Assembly: GCA_028023455.1 (NCBI GenBank)
Contig: JAQFVV010012420.1
Location: 1,674,001 to 1,738,000, forward strand
Length of the DNA: 64,000 bases
Source of the DNA: Epiperipatus broadwayi
Lineage: Eukaryota; Onychophora; Udeonychophora; Euonychophora; Peripatidae
Direction of reading: 5' to 3'
Shown here piece by piece: positions 37,259 to 48,098 of the stretch. How positions within the stretch are numbered: position 1 is the first letter of the stretch; every line of letters begins with the position of its first letter. Made by a program: the position numbers and the translations under genes. The notes beneath the pieces are model-generated. The model did no database searches. It was not told the DNA's origin and worked only from the letters and a program-made list of their open reading frames with translations.

Positions 37259-38028
37259 CTCAAAAGTAACCTTTATTAGTCAAAAGATTACAAAAAATTA
37301 TCGGATACCCTTACCTGTGGAGGATTACAAAGTGTTCAATGTTTCAAGGCAAAACTATTATTCACCAGGTTTACAAAGTACGTATGCTCGATAAATATAT
37401 TCATAAAAGAGTTGTATAATTTTGCTTAATGTGTATCTATATATGGATGAGCACAGATCTGCACTGCCCAAAAACAATCCATCAAGGGGGCACAGCAGCT
37501 CATCAGATTGGAAAAGTGCTGAAAACTTTGACCCTTTACACTCCTGCCAGGTTTTCTGGGTAGCGGCAATAATCATCACCAATCCGCACCCATAAACCAG
37601 ACCCCCAATGACCACCATCATGAACCCTGTGGATGAAATGAGGAGTGCAAACCTGTGCCTGCAAATATTACAACAAAACTCTGTTACTGTTACAAAGATG
37701 ATATTTCTAGCTGGAGTGTCTAACATCCAGTGATATCATCTTGCACACTGAGGTCAATGGAGCTGAACATCTGCCCTTAATCATTATCAAACTCCTGTGT
37801 CTGCAAATGTTCACAATAGCTGTTCAACCCACCAACCAAAGTCCTTCAGAGTTCACAGTGATTTTTATTTGTTGATACTAATTGGATCATGCTTCTTTTG
37901 ATTGAATTTCAGGTCTTGATTAGTAATCAATGATTCAAGTATAATCTGAAAGTTTTTTGTTAAACCTTGGAAAATTCTCAATAATTATTACTTAAAAGAG
38001 TATGAATAATTTGCAGCTTCAATGTCTG
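37259..38028 (-). mobile_element. 770-bp nested insertion in the CR1 relic, with 10-bp direct repeats
   Basis: TTTTGTTTTT occurs at 37249-37258 and again at 38029-38038. The reverse transcriptase reading resumes after the second copy, so the segment between is an insertion with a probable 10-bp target duplication. It is richer in G+C than its surroundings. There are no clear terminal inverted repeats and no poly-A. It carries a 122-codon minus-strand frame (37358-37726). The module TTTGCAG-R-CACAGG occurs twice on the minus strand (near 37665 and 37808). Candidate origins are a SINE, a retrocopy or another non-autonomous element with a captured exon. Confidence 0.65.
37358..37726 (-). CDS. 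Unrecognised 122-codon open frame, exon-like, one predicted membrane span
   Basis: This is the longest open frame in the window and lies wholly inside the 770-bp insertion. Residues about 26-55 (37562-37651) form a long hydrophobic block, FALLISSTGFMMVVIGGLVY followed by GCGLVMIIAA, and could span a membrane. Polar residues with Cys and Trp follow (TQKTWQEC). Just upstream on the minus strand a pyrimidine/T-rich stretch ends in TTTGCAG at about 37665, a plausible splice acceptor, so the coding part may begin there and not at the first Met. G+C content is higher than the local background. It could be a captured host exon, part of a retrocopy, or a chance frame in GC-richer DNA. I recognise no family. 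Confidence 0.3.
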   Translation of the reverse strand: MLDTPARNIIFVTVTEFCCNICRHRFALLISSTGFMMVVIGGLVYGCGLVMIIAATQKTWQECKGSKFSALFQSDELLCPLDGLFLGSADLCSSIYRYTLSKIIQLFYEYIYRAYVLCKPGE

Positions 38029-38480
38029 TTTTGTTTTTGTTATATTTGAGAGAAATAGAGAGAGCAGTAGAAAAAATAGAAAGATAGCTAGAGATACCAT
38101 TAATAGATGGCAAACAAGGATATATATTATCAGGTTTTTTATTTGCTGATATGTTTTTATGCACAGAAAATAGGGAAGATGTGGGAGTTATGCTGAAGAC
38201 ATGCATAAGGGTCAGTAAAGAAATAGGGATTAAATTTAGTCAAGTAAAATCAAAACTATTGATATATATTGGGGAAAGAGAACAGAAATAATTTTTAGTG
38301 GGGCATATAAAATTAAATGTGGTGAATAGGGCATATAAAATTAGATGTTGTGAATAGGCATAACCATTTGGGAATTGTCTTAAGTAATCAGAGAAAATGC
38401 TTAGATAAATGGGAGCAAAAAATTGATAAATGAAGGAAAGAAAAAAAGTGATTGATAAAGAAATTAATAGTGCTTTCATA
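38029..38480 (+). pseudogene. CR1 reverse transcriptase, C-terminal part
   Basis: After the insertion the frame resumes with LREIERAVEKIER (about 38045-38083). IPLIDGKQGYILSGFLFADM (to about 38154) follows, where the active-site box is expected to be FADD. Here the second catalytic Asp is Met. CTENREDVGVMLKTC (about 38161-38205) and KEIGIKFSQVKSKLL (about 38217-38261) are the helices after motif C. A short duplication (GGGCATATAAAATTA at about 38301 and 38329) damages the next part. Confidence 0.75.
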
Positions 38481-39047
38481 TAATAAATATGATGTAGCTA
38501 TAATTGTATGGAAGGGAGTTACAGTAGCAGAATTAAGTTTGGTAATGATGTGTTATGTGTTAGTAGATAACATAATAAAAGTACAAAGAGAAGTATGAAG
38601 ACATGCATTAGACACAGATGTATGATCAGCAAAGGAAGCAATTCACAGAGAAATGGAATAGTCCAAGTTTTATATGAGAGATGCCAAAAGTAAAATGAAA
38701 ATGTTCAATAAATTGCAATTTATGGCTAATAAGAGAATAACCAAAGTAGTATTCAATTGGCTATGAGTAAAGGACAGGCAACAAGATGGGTGAGAAAGGT
38801 AGTATGGTATGCAGATTTTGATAAAGACTTTGTGTCATTATATTTATACAAAAGGTGGGATGGGATTGGGTTAGAATTGTTGAGTGTTATAGTGGTAAGG
38901 AATGGAATAGATGCATTAATAAAAAAATAGCGAGTTGGAGAGGTGGAAAACTAGTATGGAGAGTAAAAAGAGTTTAAATATATATATAAAAGTAAACAGA
39001 ATATTAGGTGTGAGTTAATTTATGATAATAACAAGGAAAGTAGTTTA

Positions 39048-39299
39048 TTGTTTGCTGGAACAGGATCGTTAGTACCAAGAGAATATACACATAAATGGAG
39101 AAATATGGGTGATTTAGTCTGCAAGTTATGTAAGGATGGTATAGAAAATATTGGGCATCTGTTAATTGAATGTAAATGCTTACAAGCAGAAAGGGTGCAA
39201 ATAATGAAGTTGGGGAGAATAAATATAAAACAAGTGATTAAACAGAAAGTTAGTTCTTGGTTCCTATGCTGGATTTGGAAAAAGATAAGGGGAATTTAG
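39048..39299 (+). pseudogene. CR1 C-terminal zinc-knuckle segment
   Basis: An 83-codon frame contains CKLCKDGIENIGHLLIEC (39120-39173), a C-x2-C...H-x4-C knuckle of the kind found at the C-terminus of many non-LTR reverse transcriptases, followed by KCLQAERVQIMK. Upstream, WRNMGDLVCK fits the usual approach to the knuckle. It marks the 3' end of the LINE coding region. Confidence 0.75.
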
Positions 39300-39674
39300 T
39301 TATAAAAGCCATACAGTGGACATACATAATGTTGTGGGAATGGGAAGAGAGCAGGATAGGGAAGAATATGGGGAAAATTTAGGGTAGAGAATGGAAAGGG
39401 AAGGTAAGATGGCTAACAGTTTTCTCTGGGTAATTCTTGGCTCTGAGAAAGAAGCCATAATGTACCGCATAGCATCACAGATAATAATACTATATCAACT
39501 AAAAAAACATTCTTTTAGAATTTATTATTTTTATTTGTAATTAATATTAATATAATTTAATAATATACATATCTGTGTGTGTATCCAAAAGTAAATACCT
39601 TCTTATCATCTGTTAATTTTATTTTTTCATTAAGGTAAACTTTATTGCATAAATAAATATGAGTGATATTTACA

Positions 39675-40045
39675 AGAATCTCGGCCTCAGGATGGCCTTT
39701 GAGCGTTCCATCATCAGATTTTCACTTGGATGGACGGTTGAAGAGTTGGAGTGGTGAGTAGATTGAAGCCTGTCCATTAAAGTATGAAGATTGGCTATCT
39801 TAATACATATATGAGCACTTATAGCATATATGTGTAGAGATGGTAATCTGGACCAACTGATGATTGCTGGTTTAGCATGAAATACGTATATTGGTGATTA
39901 TTTATCTTTTCAACATATATGTGTTCAAGTGTATCAGTGTTATGAGATAGAGTGGAGAGTGGTGGGTGGTGTGAAAGTCTGTGCTCATATACCCTATATA
40001 TTACATATATAGACACAGGTATATAATAAGCCTGTGTTTCAGTTA
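39675..40045 (+). mobile_element. Foldback family B, right half only
   Basis: The sequence begins GAATCTCGGCCTCAGGATGG and continues as the right half of the family B palindromes (TCCATCATCAGATTTTCA, TTGGCTATCTTAATA, CTGGACCAACTGATGATTG). It ends in a small hairpin ACACAGG...CCTGTGT (40015-40038). It is about 90% or more like the units at 62.3-63.5 kb by eye and less like the 26.5 and 43.6 kb copies, so it belongs to the same subfamily as the array. It lies about 200 bp beyond the CR1 3' end. Confidence 0.8.
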
Positions 40046-41258
40046 ATAATTTAAAGAAAAATTTGTTAATTTGAAGAAGTTATATTTTCAAAATATATTG
40101 TTTTTAGGAGTTTATTTTAAAATTGTTGAGTCTTTTTAAGATTTTATAATAAAGTAATATCTTCTGCCTTGTTGAATGTTGTTTCAGTTTATTAATAAAA
40201 TTATTTAACAATACACAAACATTATTTCTAAAATGTTAAAACCTGCCTAGATTAAATTCAAAACGATTTCAACAGGTGTCTTTATTATCAGCAATAGATT
40301 TATCAGTCCTGAAGGCTAAATTATCTTATGTGAATACTCACCTAATACAGCCAAAAATCCATTTAATTCGTATCCAAGCAATAAAAGAATCAAACGGTTA
40401 AATATTGCTATGTCTGAAATATGTCTAGTCCAAAGGTTTATATAATTAATGAATTGCTATACAATATTTAAATTAGCACTGCAAATTTTATCTTTTTATA
40501 TACAGTATAATATTTCTAAAAAGATCAATCTCCTAATTAATGTTAAATGGTTAGTTTAATGAGTAACATTATAAATCTTTCCTAAGTTGACAAATAATTT
40601 AATATCCATTCTTAATAATTAATAACTATAATCAAAATATTCTGTTTTTTGATTTTGTAATACACATTTTTTTAAAATTCTGTAATTAAATAACTTCTGA
40701 ATTAAATATATTTATTTAAACTACTGAAGTTATATTTCTGTAATTTAGTTTCAATAAATGATACAGATTAAATTCACAATTTTCACAATTCAATATTAAT
40801 GTTGTGAAAAATCAATTAACAAATTTTAAAATATATTATTCCAGTATCTAGATTTTTGTTTATGTTGTAATAGCATGGAATAAATATCAACTTCTACAAA
40901 TACCGCAAAGTAAAGTAGTGGGCAATGATCTGTGGGGTCATAAATATGCAAAAGTTTTTGAAAAAAGCCATATATGTAATGTCACACACAAAAAATTTAT
41001 ATATATATTTTTAAAAAACCCTCTCCATAGAAAATTATATCAGGAACTCAAAGCTTAAAAGAATTAAGTAATTGTATTCATTTACTAACTGTACTTTTTT
41101 ATCCAAATTCAAAAAACTCTCAATGTATTAGAAAAGAAAAAATAAATAATGTGATGCATGCTATTGAAACTTATAGCAGCATGTCTTCAACATATTTTAC
41201 TTCAGATTATATTCTGTAAACATCTGTATGGTTTTATTATATAGACAAGTACATTTAT
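40046..41258. other. AT-rich non-coding stretch
   Basis: Nothing recognisable beyond TA and poly-A/T runs. Confidence 0.5.
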
Positions 41259-42060
41259 TATTAAAACAGGCAAAACTCTCCATACAGTAGTGCCACTCAG
41301 TGCCAACCAGGGTAATCAATGCATGCCAGAAGGCTTGTGCATAAAATCCCCATCTAGTGCCTACTCATCCAATATCCCCAGACTAGTTCTGGCTTGTAGC
41401 CTTCATCAATGAGGAGCTTTGGATCTGAGAGCACTGCACCTAGATCTTAGGATCTAATGCAACCCTCCAGAAGCCATGTTTTATCTCTACTTAACTACAA
41501 AACTGTGAGAATAAAATTGAAAACTCAATAATATTTTCAATCTAAGCTCAATAGCTTATAGTCATATGGCTCTGAACTCAGTTCAGTACCCATACATTTT
41601 GGTGTCTTTGGCTCTTTAACAATAGGATAGTGTTGGCTATGGTTGTTAAAGAGCCAAAGACACCAAAATGTATGGGTACTGAACTGAGTTCAGAGCCATA
41701 TGACTATATAAGCTATTGAGTTTAGATTGAAAATATTATTGTGTTTCAATTTTATTCTTATAGTTTTGTAGTTAAGTAGAGATAAAAGGTGACTGCTGGA
41801 GGGTTGCATTAGATCCTAAGATCTAGGTACAGTGCTTTCAGATCCAAAGCTTCTCATTGATGAAAGCCACAACCAGAAAATAGTCTGGGGATATTGGATG
41901 AGTAGGCACTAGATGGGGATTTTATGCACAAGTCTTTTGGCATGCATTGATTACCCTGGTTGGCACTGAGTGGCACTACTGTACAGAGAGTTTTTTCCTG
42001 TTTTAATAAGTTATGTGCTAGAATAAGAAATGGTGATCATGTGATGTTTAGTGGTTTAAC
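41259..42060. mobile_element. Foldback family A, copy 4 (largest palindrome)
   Basis: The left arm (41259-41622) and right arm (41643-42009) are reverse complements over about 365 bases with few mismatches, separated by a 20-base loop (41623-41642). The innermost pairing is GGCTCTTTAACAA with TTGTTAAAGAGCC. Outside the right arm, 42010-42060 holds the terminal block AATGGTGATCATGTGATGTT that also ends copies 1 and 2 and begins copy 3. No matching block lies outside the left arm, so that end may be lost. A 69-codon frame across the right end is not a gene. This copy best shows the full structure of the family. Confidence 0.9.
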
Positions 42061-43004
42061 ATTTATTATTGTTAACATAAAAGAAATAATTCAGTGTCCA
42101 AAGTTTATTAAATACTTCATTGTCAGTATTAATATGTTGTTTTCTTTTTTTTTTTGGAACACCATATGAGATTGCTGGTATTGAAATTTAATTATTTTAA
42201 TAATAAATTGTAAAGAAAATTATTTTTGTTTGGAAGTTATTCAATTATAAAATATATCCTTAAGTAATTGCAAGATTTTGTTTTAAATAATTTATATTGT
42301 TTATTCAAGTTGAAAAAAAACACCACTTGTTTAACATGAACACCCAAAAAAAAAACTTATTTCTTTGATCTTATTATTTGAATTACAAAGAACCCAAGTA
42401 AAGCATATGGACTACTGAATTTTAAAAAAATAAAGATTTTTGTCATTAAATGAGAAACTATTTTCTAAAATATAATTGATAAACTACAATTAATAGTTTA
42501 TAAAATGTTATTACTAAATTGAAATTAATTGTTTATGTAAGACAATCTGTAAAATGTTAATACATAACATATAAATATAATTGATTAATTTGAAATATAT
42601 TTAAAAATGTAGAAAATATATATTGAGAATATATATGTACATTTGCATTTTTCAATTGATATTTAATTTCTTTCTGCGTTTAAATATATATATATAACTT
42701 ATTCCATAAAAATTTATTCAGATAAAATTTTTACAAGTTTAATTTGTTCTATGGAATTTAGCTTTGAAAGCTACTGCCTAAAATAATTTTACAAAGTAAT
42801 AATAAAATAGGAAACACCAGGATAAGCAACTGCTAAATGATGAGAGTATTTTGCAATTTTTTCTTTGCTTTATCTCTAATAATTGTAGATACAACATCTC
42901 TGACCAGTAATTCAATAATCATCTGAGTTAATTTCAGCAACTATTTGAAAGAAAATCCCCACTTTATTTGAATATTCTTTTCTGTCTAAAAATATTTTCA
43001 AATT
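42061..43004. other. AT-rich non-coding stretch
   Basis: Nothing recognisable apart from TA tracts (for example 42685-42696). Confidence 0.5.
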
Positions 43005-43075
43005 TACTTGAATTCCAACCTCACATTGTGGACATGTTATGTTGGTAAACTAAGCACTATGCTATGAACTCTTCA
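43005..43075 (-). repeat. tRNA-like sequence, minus strand
   Basis: On the minus strand, TAGCATAGTGC is an A box with one mismatch. GTGAGGTTGGAATTC about 40 bases on contains a B-box-like GGTTGGAATTC. It resembles the unit at 2785-2850 in its first part. Confidence 0.45.
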
Positions 43076-43647
43076 CAAATATTTACTAGAATAATATGTA
43101 ATATTTTAAAATAAACAATAAAGAATTATGATAAGTAAGGAAAGATTCATTTAATTTTAGGAAAGGTTAGTCTAATTTTAGCAATCATGCTAAACTTCAG
43201 TTTGAAATCTTTTTTCATTAATATTTGTAATATTATTCATATAATGATAGGAATTAAATAGAAATTCTGACAAATTGTTATGTCAAAGTTCATCTTACAT
43301 TAATTTTTAATTATGATTTCAAATTCTTTAGCATAGTTCAAAATAACTACAAATTATTTTTTTTTATCCATTAGTAAATAAGTACTCCTTTTTTTTCTTT
43401 TAAAATTGGCCCTTTTGCTTCAATATATAAAAATTATAATTATTTACTCTTTTTTTTTTTTACAAATTTTGTTTATTTTAGGAACCAAATAGTTTACCTA
43501 TATTTTGTCTATATCTAATGATCATTTTCAAGATCTATTTTCACTTATTACTACAAATATTTATGGTTTCATAATTTATACAAAAATTTATAAATGTAGA
43601 ATAATGATAATATTTATGTACAAGTATATATACTTTAAACTAGTTGT

Positions 43648-44345
43648 AATTAAAGGGGATTTAAACCCAGACTTTAAGCTTTCTTTAGTCATCCACTTCA
43701 TCCTATACAACTGATACATATGACCACATACATGTGAAAAAAATAAGTCATCTCTAATATATATATATTGAGTTGAATCAGCACTCATCAGTTGATCCAG
43801 ATCATCATCTCCCACTCATATAATCAGTGCCCAGTTTATATTAAGATAACAAAAAACTTCAAACTTTAATGGATAAGCTTCAATCTTCTCCACTTACCAA
43901 CACTTGTCATCCATATCATTAAAAAATCTGATGATGGCAAGTTCAAAGCCTTTCATCCCTCTTCTTATTTAAATGGACTTAAGTCCTACATATGAGGGAT
44001 AACACTGACATACAGTCAACATGGGTATGATAACAAAATTGGAAAATAAGGGCTTTGAGTGTGCCAACATCAGATTTTCAATGATATGAATGACTGAAGA
44101 TTGGAGAAGATTGAAGGCTATCCCTTAAAATTTGAAAATTTGCTATCTTAATATAAACCAAACCCTGATTATATAGGTGTGTAGAAGATGATGATCTGGA
44201 CCAATTGATGAGTACTAGTTCAGCACAAAATACATTTACTGGAGATCATTTATATTTTCTCCGTGTATGTGGTTCATATGTATCGGTGGTAGAGAATGGA
44301 TTGAATGACTAAAGGGAGCTTGTAAGTCAAATCCTTTCTAATAAT
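43648..44345. mobile_element. Foldback family B, second full palindromic copy
   Basis: The palindrome of about 700 bp has the same arm order as 26531-27231. The left arm has ACAACTGATACATATGACCA, CATCAGTTGATCCAGATCAT and TTTATATTAAGATAACAAA. The right arm has the complements near 44280, 44200 and 44145. The centre (about 43960-44040) includes CATATGAGGGATAACACTGA and GTCAACATGGGTATGATAAC, which match the centre sequence of the 62 kb array. Arms have diverged more than in family A copy 4, so this copy is older. Confidence 0.8.
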
Positions 44346-44552
44346 AATAATTCACCAATTGCATTAGTTTATAAATATTTAATAAAACATACATTTATAA
44401 TTTTATAAATCTTTGTATAAAATATTAATCTATTTATATTTGTAAAAATAACTGAGACCTTTAGAATGCCTATAAGATATTGTCAAAAGTAAATGGAATT
44501 ATAGGTTTATATATATGTTGAATTAAATATTTTTAAAGATTGTTATTATAAT

Positions 44553-44811
44553 ATAGAATGGAAATGAGAGATAATATCCATGTGAATAGAAAATAACCTT
44601 TAATCTTTGATGTTACCAAGAAATTATCAATTACTACTAATTGACAATCTCTGAGGCCAAACAAAAGAGCTATTATATTATAGGTTTAATGGAAAATCTG
44701 GTTTCTCCTCAGGGTTTGTCAATAATAGTAATTAATATTTTTTTGGTAACATCAAAGGTTAAAGATTATTTTCTATTTACATGAATATTATTTTTCAATT
44801 CCATTCCTTAT
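44553..44811. mobile_element. Palindromic element, arms about 110-120 bp
   Basis: TAGAATGGAAATGAGAGATA (44554) pairs with the region ending TTTTTCAATTCCATTCCTTA (44811). AACCTTTAATCTTTGATGTT pairs with AACATCAAAGGTTAAAGATT. AATTACTACTAATTGACAA pairs with TTGTCAATAATAGTAATTAA. About 30-40 unpaired bases lie in the middle. It is unrelated to the other palindromes in the window and encodes no protein. Confidence 0.8.
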
Positions 44812-45117
44812 TTTATATATATACATAGAGAGAAAGAAATTTGGTTCATAGAATATGTCAGATTTGTATAGAAAATGAGTACATTGATTAAATGTAAAAT
44901 TTAGATTATCAAAAAATACTTTTCCATGCAGCAAAATACCCGTTGTTAATATATATATATATATTATTTATTAAGGCCTTGAGGGATTTTTTCCTAGAAT
45001 CAATATTAAAATATCAAAGCTTATTTAAGCAAAATAACTTATATATATATGTAACTTTATTAAAATAAGATTTTCATTAGTGAAAGATTCATTGTTGTCA
45101 TTTTATATGACTTTATC

Positions 45118-45185
45118 TTGCATGGATTAGTGCAATGGAATATTAACAGACTTTGGAGCCATGGATTGCAACCCACTTCCAGTGT
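45118..45185 (+). repeat. tRNA-like sequence
   Basis: TAGTGCAATGG (45128-45138) fits the A-box consensus TRGYNNARNNG at every position. GGATTGCAACCC (about 45163-45174) is a weak B box at suitable distance. No acceptor stem is apparent. Confidence 0.35.
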
Positions 45186-48029
45186 TGAAATTTTTTAGTA
45201 TAAACCATTTGATTATTTTTTAAATATAATTTTTATTTCTGAAATTTTTGCTATTTTGGACTCATCTTTATTCTCTAATAATTCATAAAAATGTCTATTT
45301 CGTTGCTAAACTGATGGTGTTGTTCTTGTTTTTTTTTTTTTGCATTTTCATGTGGATTTTTTTTTTCAGCATGATAAATTAATGTGAGTTCAAATGTTGT
45401 GAAGGATCCTTTTTTTTTTAAAAAAAAAATCTTTTTTATCTCTTTCTGTATTGTACTATATTAGAGTTAGTACAACTCGCATTGGCAATTTAGAAATTAA
45501 ATTAAATTTTCGAGTATAATTTTTCTTTTGAAATATCTAAGTGATTATTTTAAATAACACGGGTTGTATACTTTTTTTTTTTTTGGAAAAGAATAAAGAG
45601 AAAGAGAGAGAATATATAAATTTATTTTGGTTAAGATAAGAAAACAAAATTCTTATTACTAAGCAATTAGTGGTACCTAACAAAAGAGAAAAGAAATGCA
45701 AGAATATTCCTTCTATAATTAAAGATGGCTACCAAAGAAAGGGGAAGGAAAAGTATTTTGAAGACAAAATTATTTCAAACATTGTATAAGTTAGCAGGTG
45801 TTAACTAGAGATGCGCAGAGACTTAAAAAAAGGATAGGACTATAAAAAGAAAGAATATACCTGGTGTGATTACTTAATTATTTACTTATGGAACCTTCAT
45901 TCCTAAAGTAAAGCAGAGTGATATAAAAATTTAGTCATCAGATAATTTATGAAAATAAAAGAAAGAAAACTTACTCTCACTAGTAAGCTAGATTGTATTC
46001 AGATGCGTGAGTAGAAGTTTCTTTGCTGTCATTACTCCCCTGGAAGTCATGAAATCCCTGAGTGAAGTCATCTCATAATGGAATTTAGACCACCTACAAT
46101 CGATGAAGATATTAAACCACAGATCCTCACAGAATAATTCCATGCATGGCAAAACATACAAGATGATATGAGAACTTTCAAATTTACCAGTAAGACACTT
46201 TATTCTACATTAAAAGTGATTGCTCTCCCTTAAACTCTAAATGGGATAGAATGCCATATTAAATTTTAATAAATAAAATAAAATCTTATTAGTATTTCTT
46301 AACCATAATTTATTTCTCTGATATTTATTCTCTTAATGATATTATAATGTTTCATTGTGTATTAATAAATTTGTATATAACTTACAACGTAATTTAGTTG
46401 TTAATTACAAATAGTTTAAATTTAGTTAAACTCAACCTATTAATACCTGAGTAAATAAATTGCCAATGTTGTACTGTAAAATACAATCCTTCGGTCATTT
46501 TAAATAATTTACGATAACAGTTAAAGGAGGGGTAGGTCAGTGGACTTTCATGCAAAGTCCTGGTGCCTTTCAAAAAAATTAAAAACTGGCTTACATCTTC
46601 CTTATTATTTGAGTAGTTACATTAAGTGAGAGGGAGATTCGTGTGGACCAGAAAAGATAATTGCGTTGATAAAATTCACTGAAATGTTCTAATAAAAAAA
46701 TTAATAAATCAAACATAATTTGATCACCAAATACAAGATAATTAAATTGTATAAATCCTAAATATACCATGGACAGTACAGTATATTCACCTTTCTTTAT
46801 GAGATAAGTAGTGATGTTTTTTAATTTCAGTTTATTTTTTTTAATGTTTTTAAATTGAGTTTTTAGGCTTAGAAAATTTATATTTAATTATTAGTTATTA
46901 ATGGTGTTTCAATAGCTATTTATAAAGATTCTAGTATCAGAAAATAATTACAAATAACCTGTTTTGTAATTTAGTTATTGATTATTTTATTCAATACAAA
47001 ATTTGGAAGAGCTTAAAAAAAGGATGATATGGTGGATGATTAATTGGCATTTTGTTTGATTTTTCATTGACACATTTTATATAACTTTATGGAAATAGTA
47101 TAATGTGATATTAACCAAAATGAATAATCATCAGTGCAATGTTAATATCTTACAAGAGTTAATTATAAAAATATTTTTAATGTAATTAAGTTATTACAAT
47201 TTAATTTAAATAAGCCAAACTTTCTGCACTCACAATTATAATACCATACTCTACAGACTTCAAACTGTCATACCATTTTTATCTCAGATATACACTTTAA
47301 GTGATTAGTAATAATCATTAAAGTATTCATATAGGGAGTTGTGAATGCAGAGCATTTTATATTTTTAGATTGAACTGGAGTAAATTGATATTGATAAATA
47401 CTGAGCAATGAGAATGAATACATATACTTAGAACAACTAGCTGTTATGGCATGAAATCCATCCTGGGTGATATTTGTCCTTTTCAAAGCTTTTTATTTAT
47501 GTGATTAAATTATATATGATGAAATAAAAACTTGTAACTATAACTAATGGAATTAACACATTGTTAGTGGAATTCAAATAAAAATTACAAACAATTTGTA
47601 GTTTTTAAAAGTTTACAATAGGCTGCAGAAACTCTACTTATATCATTTTTCTTCAGAGCCATTTGTACAAGCATAAATAATCAATGGTTTCTAGATAATA
47701 GAATTACTAGATAATAGAGTTTCTGACAATTGGCCTTCATAAGTAGGGGAGATCTATCTAAGAATCACTTTTTACTGCTATTATCAATCTAATAAATATT
47801 TTAAGTTCTAGTACTAAGATCAAATACATACTGATCAAAAGTTAAAGGCTGTGTTAGCCTTTGGAATATTTTTTGCATCTTAAAAAGTAAAACTAATTAC
47901 TTAGTAGAATTTTTTCATGCTTGCTTTGCACAATCTGTAAAAATAATTATAATGCTAATAGGCTTTGGCAAAATTCATCAATAAAACTATTGACATCACT
48001 AGCAGATATTCATAAATGAATGTGGTGTC
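45186..48029. other. AT-rich non-coding stretch
   Basis: T-runs of 10 or more occur (45330, 45361, 45411, 45571), and one is a T10A10 palindrome at about 45410-45429. The segment 45640-46260 is less AT-rich but unidentified. A possible A box (TAGGTCAGTGG, 46532-46542) lacks a B box. Confidence 0.4.
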
Positions 48030-48098
48030 TGGAAGTTTGGTGTAGTAATAGAATGACTGATTCAAAATAAAAAGTTACTGGTTTAAAGTTATGCTCAA
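48030..48098 (+). repeat. tRNA-like sequence, weak
   Basis: TGGTGTAGTAA (about 48038) is an A box with one mismatch. ACTGGTTTAAAGTT (about 48078) is a decayed B box about 40 bases later. Confidence 0.3.

Larger units (their letters stand above)
34430..39480 (+). pseudogene. CR1-type LINE, nearly full length, decayed
   Basis: Domains follow the order of CR1-clade non-LTR retrotransposons whose first protein has PHD and esterase domains. They are: PHD finger end (about 34600), coiled coil (about 34640-34880), SGNH esterase (34905-35400), AP endonuclease (35610-36240), reverse transcriptase (36850-37253 and 38029-38300) and a C-terminal CCHC-like knuckle (39117-39200). Every domain carries stops or frameshifts, and the body is split by an insertion at 37259-38028. 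The sense strand is purine-rich. About 39300-39480 would be the 3' UTR. A poly-A or microsatellite tail is not clear. The clade call rests on domain order and motifs; a close relative such as L2 is possible but less likely because of the PHD plus esterase pair. Confidence 0.8.

Noticed and set aside
46532-46580. Possible tRNA (TAGGTCAGTGG)
   Set aside because: The A box has a mismatch and there is no B box or T arm at the right distance.
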